19,542 bases of DNA from assembly GCA_025927935.1 (NCBI GenBank), contig JAICKM010000029.1, positions 1 through 19,542 of the forward strand, written 5' to 3'. This DNA is from Chloroflexia bacterium (lineage in GTDB: Bacteria; Chloroflexota; Chloroflexia; QHBQ01; JADMIH01). Within the stretch, counting starts at the first letter, position 1; each line of letters begins with the position of its first letter. Positions 1 through 7,881 of this stretch are shown here, piece after piece. The notes below the pieces were generated by a model. The model was not told where the DNA came from, ran no database searches, and worked only from the letters and a program-made list of their open reading frames with translations. The position numbers and the translations under genes were made by a program.

Positions 1-2220
1 CTCGTCGCCGGGCGAGGATGTGGACGGCGCCTGGAAGCTCCGCGCCAGCGCCAGCAACTGGCCGAGCGCCAGGAGCCGGGCCACTGCGCGGGCGCTACCG
101 CCCGCCAGCAGCGCGCGCAGCGGCGAGGCCGGGCCGAACAGGTAGCGTGCCAGGAAGCCCGCGGCATCCCCGTAAGGTCCGGCCTCGGCGATCATGGCGG
201 CCAGCGCGGCACAGGCGGCGGCGGTTTCCGCATCGAGTCCGGCGTCCGCCGCCAGGTGCAGGGCGCGCGGGAAAGCGATCCCCGCCGTGCGGGCGTGGGC
301 TACCAGGTGGGCGCAGGCGGCGCGATCCACGACGTGGCCGGTCAACCGGGCGGCGCGCAGCAGGGCGCGGCCGTCGCCCTCGGCGGCGAGCGAGACCAGG
401 GCCAGGACATCGCGCACTTCCTCGCGCTCCAGGATATTGCCCAGGTAGAGTGTGGGCACATCGGCGGCTTCGAGCGCGCGGGCCACCAGGGCCGCCTGCC
501 CGTGGGTGCGGCAGAGGACGACCTGATCGCGGTAGGGCCGCCCGGCGCCATGGCGCTTGCGCACTTCGCTCACGATGCCCGCGGCTTCCGTCGCGCCGTA
601 TGCCGGCTCTGCTCGCCAGATGCGCGGCCCCGGCTGGGCGCGCCGGTGGGCCTCCCACCGAGCCGTGGTAGCATCGCTCAGGTTCATCTGGCCGCCGAGC
701 GTGGCGAACAGGCCGACAATGGCCGGGTCGGAGCGATAGTTCACGCCGAGGCGCAGCCGCCGCCCGCCGGGGAAATCGCTCTCGAATTGATTGATGTTAG
801 CCGGGGAAGCGCCGCGGAAGCGGTAAATGGCCTGACGCAGGTCGCCCACCACCCAGAGTCCACGCCCGTCCCCCGCCAGCCGCCCTAGCAGCATTGCGCT
901 GGCCCGGTTCATGTCCTGGTACTCATCGACCAGGATCTGGCTGTAGCGGCGCTGGAGCCGCAGCGGCAGAGCCGGGTGTGTGTCCAGCAAGCGGACAGTG
1001 CGCAGCAGCAGCGCGCCGAAATCGAGCGCGCCGTGCTGCTCCAGCACCCGCTCGTAGACGGCGTAGACGCGGGCCACCTCGGCCCAGCGCTCGGCCTGCT
1101 CCACGGCTTTAGCGTCCGCCGGATCGGCGGCATGCCGCGCACGGACCGCCAGGCCGGCGTAATAGGCCGCGTCCTTCAACTCATCGCGGGCGCGGCTGAT
1201 GGCATCGAGGATATCGGGCAAGCTGCGCGCGGGGTTGGCGAGGGTGGTGTAGTGCTGGAGATCCATCTCGGCCAGGTGCGGCTCCAGCCAGGCGGCGGCT
1301 TGCACACTGTCCACCAGGGTGAAGTCGGGCGGCAACCCGGCCTCGGCGGCATGCTCCTGCAAGAATTGCAGGCAAAAGGCATGGAACGTCCCGACGGTGA
1401 TCTCGTCGGCGGCAGCGGGCGCGGCCAGGCGCAGGCGTTCGCGCATCTCGCCCGCCGCCCGGTTGGAGAAGGTGAGCGCCAGGATGGATTGGGGCGCTAC
1501 GCCGTTGCGCAGCAAAAACAGCACGCGCTCGATCAGGGTGCGCGTTTTGCCCGTGCCCGGCCCGGCGTCGATCAACACCGGGCCTTCGGCCACTGTCGCC
1601 GCGGCTTCCTGCGAGGGATCGAGCTGTAGGGGTGGGCCGGTGGGCGCGGCAGGTGCAGGTGAGGAAGCGGCGGCGGGTTGTACCGCCAGCAGGGTAGCGC
1701 TTAGCGTGTTGAGGATGGCCGACTCGGACACGCCGCAGCGCGCGGCCAGTTCCGCGTAGTTCAGCCCGGCCAGGAATCCGGCGCGCAACTCGGCGGCGGG
1801 CATTAGGAACGCGGCGGCGAAGGCATTCGCTTCCAACTCGCGTTGCTGGCGCGGGCTGTATGTCTCGACGCCGCCGGGGGGCGCATCCAGGCCGAGCGCC
1901 GCGCATTCCTCGTCGATGTCGGCGGCGGCACAGCGGGCCTGCTCGTCGTGCAGCAACTTGTGGCCGAGTTCGTGGGCCAGGCTGAAGGTAGCCGCCGTGG
2001 CGGGGAGGCCGCCGTCATAGGCGACGAACTCGCCGTCGAAGACGGCCCGCGCGCCGCCCAGCAAGGGGTCGCCGGGCGGCAGCGGAAACACGTCGAGTCC
2101 CTGGACCGCCAGGCACTGCTCAACAAGCTGCTGGGTTGTGCCGGCGGTTGCGGCCGGCACCTGGGCGCGTTGAGCGGCGGCGAGTTGTTGGATGGCAGGC
2201 CAGCGGCTGGTCAGCGGCAT
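1..2220 (-). CDS. ImmA/IrrE metallopeptidase fused to UvrD/PcrA-type superfamily 1 helicase (C-terminus outside window)
   Basis: An open frame of 740 codons starts at ATG 2220 and runs off the window at base 1, so the C-terminus is missing. Residues about 25-145 look like an ImmA/IrrE (M78) peptidase: zinc motif HELGH at 83-87 and a later ELEANAFAAAFLMP block, with E130 the likely third ligand. An Ala/Pro linker near 180-197 leads to a UvrD/Rep helicase. Its Q-motif is LDPSQ. Walker A is GPGTGKT at 220-226, with motif Ia LTFSNRAAGEM and motif Ib GTFHAF. Motif II is DEYQD at 432-436, motif III is GDLRQAIYRFRG at 459-470, and motif IV is NYRS at 494-497. Catalytic residues of both domains look intact. 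The family knowledge is that M78 peptidases cleave XRE-type repressors, and UvrD-like proteins are 3'-5' DNA helicases. The start lies 7 bases after the stop of the HTH gene, so the two are probably cotranscribed; the ribosome site is weak. Confidence 0.9.
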   Translation of the reverse strand, partial: MPLTSRWPAIQQLAAAQRAQVPAATAGTTQQLVEQCLAVQGLDVFPLPPGDPLLGGARAVFDGEFVAYDGGLPATAATFSLAHELGHKLLHDEQARCAAADIDEECAALGLDAPPGGVETYSPRQQRELEANAFAAAFLMPAAELRAGFLAGLNYAELAARCGVSESAILNTLSATLLAVQPAAASSPAPAAPTGPPLQLDPSQEAAATVAEGPVLIDAGPGTGKTRTLIERVLFLLRNGVAPQSILALTFSNRAAGEMRERLRLAAPAAADEITVGTFHAFCLQFLQEHAAEAGLPPDFTLVDSVQAAAWLEPHLAEMDLQHYTTLANPARSLPDILDAISRARDELKDAAYYAGLAVRARHAADPADAKAVEQAERWAEVARVYAVYERVLEQHGALDFGALLLRTVRLLDTHPALPLRLQRRYSQILVDEYQDMNRASAMLLGRLAGDGRGLWVVGDLRQAIYRFRGASPANINQFESDFPGGRRLRLGVNYRSDPAIVGLFATLGGQMNLSDATTARWEAHRRAQPGPRIWRAEPAYGATEAAGIVSEVRKRHGAGRPYRDQVVLCRTHGQAALVARALEAADVPTLYLGNILEREEVRDVLALVSLAAEGDGRALLRAARLTGHVVDRAACAHLVAHARTAGIAFPRALHLAADAGLDAETAAACAALAAMIAEAGPYGDAAGFLARYLFGPASPLRALLAGGSARAVARLLALGQLLALARSFQAPSTSSPGDE

Positions 2221-2227
2221 GGGGCGA

Positions 2228-2830
2228 TCACTCGGTGTCAGGGCGGGCGGCGGCCTCTAACCAGCGCTGCCGATCTGCGGGCGGCAGGGCCACGCTAGCC
2301 GCGACCGCCTCGGCGAAGGTTTGTTGGCCCACCTGCGGCGCCTGCTTCGCGTGGTAGAGCGCACCCACCGTGACCGGGCCGCCGGTCAGCCCGGCGCGCA
2401 GGGCGGTCGCCGTGCAGTCAAGCGCCGCGGCCAGGTCGCGCACCAGCGCGCCAGGCACCGTCTCCGGGCGCACCACGCGCCGATCGATCTTGAACAGGAT
2501 GTCGCTGGTCAGGCCCACGCGGGCGGCCAGGTCGCGGATGGACAGGCCGGCCTGGCGGGCACGCTCGCTCAGGCTAAGCGCCGGGCCGGTGGTCGCGCCC
2601 AGCGTGCGGCGGGCGATAGCCGCGACCGCGGCCACTGCGGCGGCGGAGGGCGGCGGCAAGGCCGCTTCCAGGTCGCGCGCCTGGGCCAGATCGACCAGCG
2701 CGGCGGCATACTGCGGATAGCGCTGTAACCATGTGTCGGGCCGTTCGCCGCGGTCCAGCGCGTCCAGAAAGGCAAATTGCACGTGGCGAAGGGTGTCCGC
2801 CGCTTGCGGGTCCCGGTGTTGCTGGTTCAT
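2228..2830 (-). CDS. XRE-type helix-turn-helix protein with a sigma-associated N-terminal motif
   Basis: A protein of 200 residues. ATG 2830 overlaps the sigma-factor stop as ATGA (2827-2830), which sets the start and implies translational coupling; an earlier in-frame start at 2872 would lie inside the sigma gene. Residues about 88-145 form a helix-turn-helix resembling the XRE/Cro type (LSIRDLAARVGLTSDILFKI). Residues about 14-56 contain a FLDAL-RGE-WLQRYPQYAAALVDL pattern. I recall similar patterns in regulatory or anti-sigma-like proteins encoded beside sigma factors in Chloroflexota and Planctomycetota. No membrane segment is visible, so it should be cytoplasmic. Its place between a sigma factor and an ImmA/IrrE peptidase makes it the obvious candidate substrate of that peptidase and a possible repressor of this operon. 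The substrate and repressor roles are inference. Family assignment of the HTH is fairly sure; the N-terminal assignment is tentative. Confidence 0.8.
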   Translation of the reverse strand: MNQQHRDPQAADTLRHVQFAFLDALDRGERPDTWLQRYPQYAAALVDLAQARDLEAALPPPSAAAVAAVAAIARRTLGATTGPALSLSERARQAGLSIRDLAARVGLTSDILFKIDRRVVRPETVPGALVRDLAAALDCTATALRAGLTGGPVTVGALYHAKQAPQVGQQTFAEAVAASVALPPADRQRWLEAAARPDTE

Positions 2831-3603
2831 GTTTGTACCTGTCCGCTTTCCAGAAGCCCACGTTCCAGCCACGGGCGCAAGACTTCTTCCGCCGTGCGCA
2901 GGTAGTTGCGCACCGTGCGGTCGCTTACGCGCAGCAGGCTGCTGATCGTCGGCTCTCCAACGTCTTTACTGCGTTCCTTATAGCCCAGCGTTTTCAGATA
3001 GAGCGCCCGCCGCACATTGCCGTCGAGTTGGGCCAGCGCCTCCGGCACCAGCAGCGCGGGTTCGCCGGTCTGTGGATCGGCGATGGTGTCTTCCTCGCTC
3101 CACGGATCGCCGTCCTCGCTCTGCCCGCGCTTGAAGGACCGCTCGTGTTCGCGCGGGCGGCGCAGGCGCTCGGCGGCGTCGCCGCAGGCCACGCGCAGCA
3201 TGTGCGCGAAATGGACCTCCCAGAACTCGTGCTGCGGCGCGGTGTCGTAGACCTCCTGCCACATCTGCACCAGCACCGTCTGCACCAGGTCTTCGCGGTC
3301 CTCGGCCAGGAGCACCTGGCTCGCGGCGATGCGGGCGACGAGCGGCGTCACACGCTCGATCAGCGCCTGGGCGGCCTGCTCGGCCTCTGCGTGCCGCCCG
3401 GCTTTGACCAGGCGGCGGATGCCGTGGACCATCGTCTCGGCGGCGCCGGCGGCCTGCACGGCAGGGAGCAACGCGCCGTCGCTCGCGGCGGGCAGCGCCA
3501 CGATCTCGGCTTCTACCTCGGCGCGCCGCCGGTAGTTGCGGCTGAGACCCAGCCCGCCGGGGGGCGGGGCCGCCGGGGATCCTTGTTCGATCAACTCGGG
3601 CAC
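2827..3603 (-). CDS. ECF-like sigma-70 family sigma factor
   Basis: A protein of 258 residues, longer than usual ECF sigma factors because of about 75 extra N-terminal residues. Region 2 (core RNA polymerase and -10 binding) is visible at about 80-150 (EDREDLVQTVLVQMWQEV, then HMLRVACGDAAERLRR). Region 4 (-35 recognition) is at about 190-245, with an HTH around SSLLRVSDRTVRNYLRTAEE. The start is GTG at 3603. AGGAGG lies 12 bases upstream, which is a long spacing, but I see no better start nearby. It is the first gene of the unit and overlaps the HTH gene by four bases. A perfect TATAAT lies about 120 bases upstream. No classical anti-sigma gene with a transmembrane segment follows, so the HTH protein may do this job (inference). 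Target promoters are unknown. Confidence 0.82.
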   Translation of the reverse strand: MPELIEQGSPAAPPPGGLGLSRNYRRRAEVEAEIVALPAASDGALLPAVQAAGAAETMVHGIRRLVKAGRHAEAEQAAQALIERVTPLVARIAASQVLLAEDREDLVQTVLVQMWQEVYDTAPQHEFWEVHFAHMLRVACGDAAERLRRPREHERSFKRGQSEDGDPWSEEDTIADPQTGEPALLVPEALAQLDGNVRRALYLKTLGYKERSKDVGEPTISSLLRVSDRTVRNYLRTAEEVLRPWLERGLLESGQVQT

Positions 3604-3724
3604 TGTGCTGGCTGGCCTCCTGTGGGATGCGGGTCTGCGGTGCTCTTACGTTTCCTATCGCCAGGGGATGGGAAAAGCGGAAAGCAGGTATATACTGCGA
3701 TTTCGACTGGTTTGTCCTGCCCCT

Positions 3725-3753
3725 ATTATAGCAAATCCACCCTGGCGGGGAAA
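3725..3753 (-). promoter_or_regulatory. Candidate promoter of the sigma/HTH/protease-helicase operon
   Basis: On the minus strand TATAAT (3725-3730) sits 17 bp from a poor -35 (TTCCCC, 3748-3753). This predicts a leader of roughly 115 bases before the sigma GTG. A perfect 12-bp inverted repeat begins two bases upstream of the -35 position, so regulator binding there is plausible. The -10 match is exact, while the poor -35 suggests an activator or an alternative sigma factor. Confidence 0.5.
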
Positions 3754-3754
3754 A

Positions 3755-3786
3755 GGACGGTCCCACCCAGTCCCGTGGGACCGTCC
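3755..3786 (-). terminator. Perfect 12-bp inverted repeat: second terminator of the SLH gene or operator of the sigma operon
   Basis: GGACGGTCCCAC (3755-3766) and GTGGGACCGTCC (3775-3786) are exact reverse complements around an 8-base loop. Read on the minus strand, the hairpin is followed by TTTTCCCC, which suits an intrinsic terminator for the SLH gene. It also abuts the -35 region of the sigma operon, so an operator role is possible. The right arm can alternatively pair with GACGGTCC just beyond it (GGACCGTC, one base, GACGGTCC). Confidence 0.55.
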
Positions 3787-3802
3787 GACGGTCCGGGTAC
3801 AA

Positions 3803-3834
3803 GAAGGCCGGCCCCTGAGCAGGAGCCGGCCTTC
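3803..3834 (-). terminator. Intrinsic terminator of the SLH protein gene
   Basis: A 10-bp perfect stem, GAAGGCCGGC (3803-3812) and GCCGGCCTTC (3825-3834), with a 12-base loop, lies 69 bases past the SLH stop codon. On the minus strand the stem is followed by only a short T-rich stretch (TTGT), so termination may be partial and helped by the second hairpin at 3755-3786. Confidence 0.6.
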
Positions 3835-3902
3835 AAGATTGCCCCGAGGCGCGGGCCGTGGGCCGGCCCGCATCCCCAGGGTCCTACAAAGCGCTTCTCA
3901 GG

Positions 3903-6900
3903 TTACGGGCGCACGGCGGCGGCTGGGGCGCAGGCGTTGGGGAAGAAGGTCTGGGACGCGACCTTGCTCACCTGGCCGCGCGTGATGTTGGCATTCGGGC
4001 GATAGTAGAAGCCGGGGCACGGCTCGCCGGGGCCACCGCACGTGTAGCCGTTAATGACGCCGTGCAGCGACAGCCGCTCGATGAACACGTAGAACGGCTG
4101 GCTCGGCGGCACGTCGCGGAAGCTCTGCGTGGTCGGACCGGGCGTCTCGTTGTAGCCCGCCGCGTTGGCGTCGATCTTGGCGAGTTGGCCGCGCGTCACG
4201 GGCAGTTCCCAGCGGAAGCAGGGGATCCCCGACGGACAGTTGGCCGGCGTGTTGTAGCCGCTGATGTAGCCACGGCTCGCCAGCCGCTCGATGTAGACAT
4301 AGAACGGGTTGGCGGACGGCACGTCGGTGAACGTCTGGCCGGAGACAGCGTCGTTGAGACCCGCCGAGTTGGCGATGATCTTGGAGACCTGGCCGCGGGT
4401 GACATCGGCGGTCCAGCGGAAGGTGTTGTCGCTGTAGCCGCTGATGATGCCGCGGCAGTAGAGGCACTGGATGTACTGGTAGAACGGGTTGAACTGGTCC
4501 ACGTCCGTAAACGGCAGCGGGCAGTTCACCGGCGTCGCCGTGGCCGTCGCCGTCCCCGGCACGGAGGTTTGCGTGCTCAGCGGCACCGAGGTTTGTGTCA
4601 CCGTGGGCGTGTTCTGCGGCGTCACGGTCGCCGTGGGCGCGTTGCAGGAGACCGGTACATAGTCCACGCGGAGTCCGCTGGTCAACGGCGGATTGCCGCT
4701 GCACGAGAACTGCGTATACTGGCCGTCGTTAAGCTGAATACCCGCGCCGGCATCGTTAGTGTTCGCCGGCACCTGGCCGTAGACGACCGAGATGGTCGGC
4801 GAGTTCTCGTTCATGATCACTTCGAAGTCCACCTCTTTCGAGGTGTCACCGAAGTACGTGGCGTGCCAGCGCAACGCGTACTGGCGATTAGGCGCGGTAC
4901 CCACAACGCTGCTATAGACGCCGCTGGGCTGGACGCCGCTGGCATCGGTCCGCAGATCCTGGAAGTAGCCGAAGAGAGTGGACAGGAACGGCGGCGAGTC
5001 GAGGACCGGCAGGCAGAACTCGCCCGATACGCCCGCGGTGCCGGCATCGCTGCCGAACTGCAGGTTACCATTCGCGCTGACGCGGGCGCTGGTGTACGGC
5101 GTGCCGTAGACCTGCACTGGGAACGGCAGCGTCACGTTCGTGTTGCAGTCGTCGCAGTGGTTGCCGACGTCGTTCGTAGCCGGGATCTGGGTGGCTGCAG
5201 CGCTGGTCGTGGTCTGGTAGGTCAGCCCGGTGCAGACAGTGGTCGGCGTCGCGGTGGGCGGCGCGGGCGTGCTGGTCGGCGTGACCGTGCTGGTCGGCAC
5301 GGCGGCGCAGGCGCTTGCCGTCAGGGTGAAGCTGTCGCAGCCGATGTTGGCCGAGCGCTCGTTGACGACGATGACGGCCGTTTGGCCGGCCGGCAGGTTG
5401 AACGAGTAGCTCTCGACGATGTCACCGTTGCCCATATCCGCCAGGTAGTTCTGGCTGACGTCGGCGGGGTTGAAGGTGCCGAGGTAGGCTTCGGTCATGA
5501 GCGCGTTGTTGCCGCAGGCATTGGTCAGCCGGACGGTGATACATTGCGCCGCGCCGGTGCTGTTGGTGTAGTTGTAACTCTTGTAGTGCCTGGCCTCGGT
5601 ATCGGCCGCCCCTGGGAACGTTTTGGGCGAGGCGCATGTACTCTGGATACCGTTGACGCTCAGGCGGCCGGTCTGCGTGGGATCGGTGTTGGTGATCGAA
5701 CCCGTCACGTTGAGCACGTAGCTACCGCCGCACGGAGTCCCCGTGGCTATCGGCGTGGCCGTGGCGGTGGCCGTGGGGCCGGACGGCGTGGAGGTCGGTG
5801 TCACCGCGACGGCGACGCAACTCGGGAACTTGAACGAGCCGATATGCGTGCGCCAGTTGCGGTCGCCGGTCGCCGAGAAGTATTCGGTCGTGTACCAGAA
5901 GGTACAATCATCGGACGGGTCGACGGTCATGTCGCTATAGTCGCCCCAGCGCCCGGAGCTATTCAACTCCGAGCCCGAGCCGGTGATAAAGGTACCTTCA
6001 CCTTGCGGCAACGTGCCGAGCGGGTCGCCCACCAGACGGCCCGTGTAGCGGATGCTCGGGTAGAGTGTGCTGCTGGAGGCGCTGTAACCCAGGGCCAGGT
6101 TCCCGGCATTGTCCTGGGCCGCGCTGCCCATCCAGCGGCTGGTGCTGTCGGGATTATAGGTGCCCTGCTGGTAGAGGGTCGCCGAGAAGGGCGAGGAGTT
6201 GGCGCTACGGATCTCATACCAGCGCGGCGCAGCCGCCGCTCCGCCTGTCCCCGTCACGGTGTGGTTCAACACAAGCGCCTGGTGGTCGCCGAAGTTGCGG
6301 TAGGCGCCGCGGAACATCAGCCGCCCGGCCAGCGTCGCCAGTTGCACGCTCGTGCTCGGTTGGGGGATGCCCGATGGATTGGCAAAAGGTGCGACCGCGG
6401 CACTGCCGGCGGAGCTAAACGTCGAGTTGGCCGGAGTGACCCAATCGACGTGGAAGTTAAAGAACTGGAGCGCCTGCGCGCCGGTGCTGATGGTCGTGAA
6501 GATATTGGGTTCACCCGCGGGCGGGAGCGTGTGCCCGTCGACATCCGCCGGCATGAAACTCGCGGCACTGGGGATGGGGGGGGATGCCAGGAAGGTGGTC
6601 GATTGCCCGTTCAGCATCTGATCGCGATTGAAGGCCGTGACCGACGCGCCGCCGAAGCTCGCGCCGTTGAGGAAGACGTTAAAGGCGCAATAGTAGGCAT
6701 CCGGCCAGACGCCGCAGTGCGGGTAGTCATACAGATCGGTCTGGCTCAGCGAGAAGAAGTAGCGATGGTACGCACCCAGCGGGTCGCCGGAGGCGGAGAT
6801 GGCGATGCACTCGCCAAATGGCGCGGCCGTGGTGAACTGGCTGACGAACCAGCGGTCGGCTTGCGTATCGTAGAGCAAGATCGGGTCGCCGTCGTTGCGG

Positions 6901-7457
6901 CTGGCGCACGGGCCGCCAAAGCCTTGCCACAACGTGCTGATGTCGGCGGGGCCGTAGAGCGATGTCCCGGTCTTGTTGAAAATCTGAATGCCGGTGTTGA
7001 CGATCTGATAATAGTGGTTCGGACCGACATCGCCGTTGGTATCAGGCGGGATCGGCCCCCACTGGTTGTACATACCGTCGAAATTCGCCGTCGGGCCGGG
7101 GATTCCGCCCAGCTTGCCGAAGAAGTTCTGGACCACGGAATCTTTGTTGGGGACACCACCCAGGCGCTCGATGGCCTGGAAAGCATCTTTGTCGCCATTT
7201 TCCACCCGCGGGATCGGCTGGATCAATGGCATGCTGCGCAGCGGCGCGGACGTGTCGTGCTGCGCATCCTGGGCCAGGGTGAACCCATCGGCGTGACCGA
7301 GCACGGTGCCGGTCTTTGTGCCGGCGGGGGCGGCGAGTTGGCGGGCGGCGGCGGAGGGCAGCGCGTTTACCGCGCCGACGGCCAGGAAGATCAGCAGCAG
7401 GCTGATCCCCAGCGCCGTCCATTGCCGGACCCGTCTTGACGAGAGATCCTTGAGCAT
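3903..7457 (-). CDS. Secreted multidomain surface protein with three C-terminal SLH domains
   Basis: A protein of 1184 residues. ATG 7457 is chosen because AGGAAGG lies just upstream and a signal sequence follows at once (basic residues, then a hydrophobic stretch at about 13-34); the frame extends upstream to 7586 without a good start. Residues about 130-545 form a secreted beta-rich domain (WGPIPPDTNGDVG near its start, GDYSDMTVDPSDDCTFWYTTEY near its end), a kind common in uncharacterised bacterial exoproteins. A Thr/Pro linker leads to a beta-sandwich-like region (about 571-715). A second linker leads to a further region (about 740-940) with paired cysteines. A third linker carries a TQTSVP duplication. 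Three SLH repeats follow, starting near 983, 1043 and 1113 (FTDV or FRDV, then ISGY or INGY, then TRGQ). SLH domains bind cell-wall polymers, so surface attachment is likely. The ligand or enzymatic activity of the large N-terminal part is unknown. Confidence 0.9.
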   Translation of the reverse strand: MLKDLSSRRVRQWTALGISLLLIFLAVGAVNALPSAAARQLAAPAGTKTGTVLGHADGFTLAQDAQHDTSAPLRSMPLIQPIPRVENGDKDAFQAIERLGGVPNKDSVVQNFFGKLGGIPGPTANFDGMYNQWGPIPPDTNGDVGPNHYYQIVNTGIQIFNKTGTSLYGPADISTLWQGFGGPCASRNDGDPILLYDTQADRWFVSQFTTAAPFGECIAISASGDPLGAYHRYFFSLSQTDLYDYPHCGVWPDAYYCAFNVFLNGASFGGASVTAFNRDQMLNGQSTTFLASPPIPSAASFMPADVDGHTLPPAGEPNIFTTISTGAQALQFFNFHVDWVTPANSTFSSAGSAAVAPFANPSGIPQPSTSVQLATLAGRLMFRGAYRNFGDHQALVLNHTVTGTGGAAAAPRWYEIRSANSSPFSATLYQQGTYNPDSTSRWMGSAAQDNAGNLALGYSASSSTLYPSIRYTGRLVGDPLGTLPQGEGTFITGSGSELNSSGRWGDYSDMTVDPSDDCTFWYTTEYFSATGDRNWRTHIGSFKFPSCVAVAVTPTSTPSGPTATATATPIATGTPCGGSYVLNVTGSITNTDPTQTGRLSVNGIQSTCASPKTFPGAADTEARHYKSYNYTNSTGAAQCITVRLTNACGNNALMTEAYLGTFNPADVSQNYLADMGNGDIVESYSFNLPAGQTAVIVVNERSANIGCDSFTLTASACAAVPTSTVTPTSTPAPPTATPTTVCTGLTYQTTTSAAATQIPATNDVGNHCDDCNTNVTLPFPVQVYGTPYTSARVSANGNLQFGSDAGTAGVSGEFCLPVLDSPPFLSTLFGYFQDLRTDASGVQPSGVYSSVVGTAPNRQYALRWHATYFGDTSKEVDFEVIMNENSPTISVVYGQVPANTNDAGAGIQLNDGQYTQFSCSGNPPLTSGLRVDYVPVSCNAPTATVTPQNTPTVTQTSVPLSTQTSVPGTATATATPVNCPLPFTDVDQFNPFYQYIQCLYCRGIISGYSDNTFRWTADVTRGQVSKIIANSAGLNDAVSGQTFTDVPSANPFYVYIERLASRGYISGYNTPANCPSGIPCFRWELPVTRGQLAKIDANAAGYNETPGPTTQSFRDVPPSQPFYVFIERLSLHGVINGYTCGGPGEPCPGFYYRPNANITRGQVSKVASQTFFPNACAPAAAVRP

Positions 7458-7682
7458 AGTTACATCCTTCCTGAATATGAACCTGGTGTGCTCGTTAGCT
7501 CTCAACTGCGGGCAAGCCGATCCTTGACTGGGATCAGCCAGGCGGGGAGTAGCGCGTTGGCCCTCCGGCAATGCTCCTTTCAGCATGGACTGCAGGAGAC
7601 GGATTGGGTTCCAGGGTTACTGGAATTGATTCCGGTACGATTTGTGACAGTGAGCTACGCTCTTGTTCGTCCGGTCCGTTGC

Positions 7683-7711
7683 ATTATAGGCAATGTTTCC
7701 ATGATTTGCAA
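7683..7711 (-). promoter_or_regulatory. Promoter of the SLH protein gene
   Basis: On the minus strand TTGCAA (7706-7711) and a perfect TATAAT (7683-7688) are separated by 17 bp. Predicted transcription from about 7676 gives an untranslated leader of roughly 219 bases, long enough to hold a regulatory structure, though I could not match it to a known riboswitch. Confidence 0.65.
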
Positions 7712-7725
7712 CTCCTGAAACGATG

Positions 7726-7754
7726 TTGACACAACGTTAATTTATACTGATAAA
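7726..7754 (+). promoter_or_regulatory. Candidate promoter of the orphan gene
   Basis: A perfect TTGACA (7726-7731) is followed after 17 bp by GATAAA (7749-7754). It points toward the gene starting at 7941 and would give a leader of about 180 bases. The left arm of an 11-bp inverted repeat lies inside the spacer, so occupancy of that repeat could block the promoter. Confidence 0.5.
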
Positions 7755-7784
7755 TAGCCATTTAATTGCACTATATAAATTAAC
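7736..7784. repeat. 11-bp perfect inverted repeat in AT-rich promoter region
   Basis: GTTAATTTATA (7736-7746) and TATAAATTAAC (7774-7784) are exact reverse complements separated by 27 bp. The arms are about 38 bp apart centre to centre, near a whole number of helical turns (inference), as expected for two sites on one DNA face or a cruciform. It overlaps the candidate plus-strand promoter. Confidence 0.6.
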
Positions 7785-7881
7785 TGATGAACTGCGTTCA
7801 AACGCGTAGCATATGATGAACAAGATCTGACAATATGACATCTCCATCCGCTTTGTCTACTGCCGGGTGGATACATGCAGA

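Noticed and set aside
18..1906. Several open frames on both strands overlapping the protease-helicase gene
   Set aside because: They are compositional shadows. The true frame is open from 2220 to the window edge and carries all peptidase and helicase motifs.
4525..4650. Thr/Pro-rich repeats in the SLH gene as a mobile or CRISPR-like repeat
   Set aside because: The repetition is in frame and encodes a flexible linker between secreted domains; there are no regular spacers.
3858..7439. Plus-strand open frame of 1193 codons opposite the SLH gene
   Set aside because: It mirrors the GC-rich codon pattern of the opposite gene. The minus-strand frame has a signal peptide, ribosome site, promoter and SLH domains, while the plus-strand translation has only low-complexity Arg/Gly/Ala/Val sequence.
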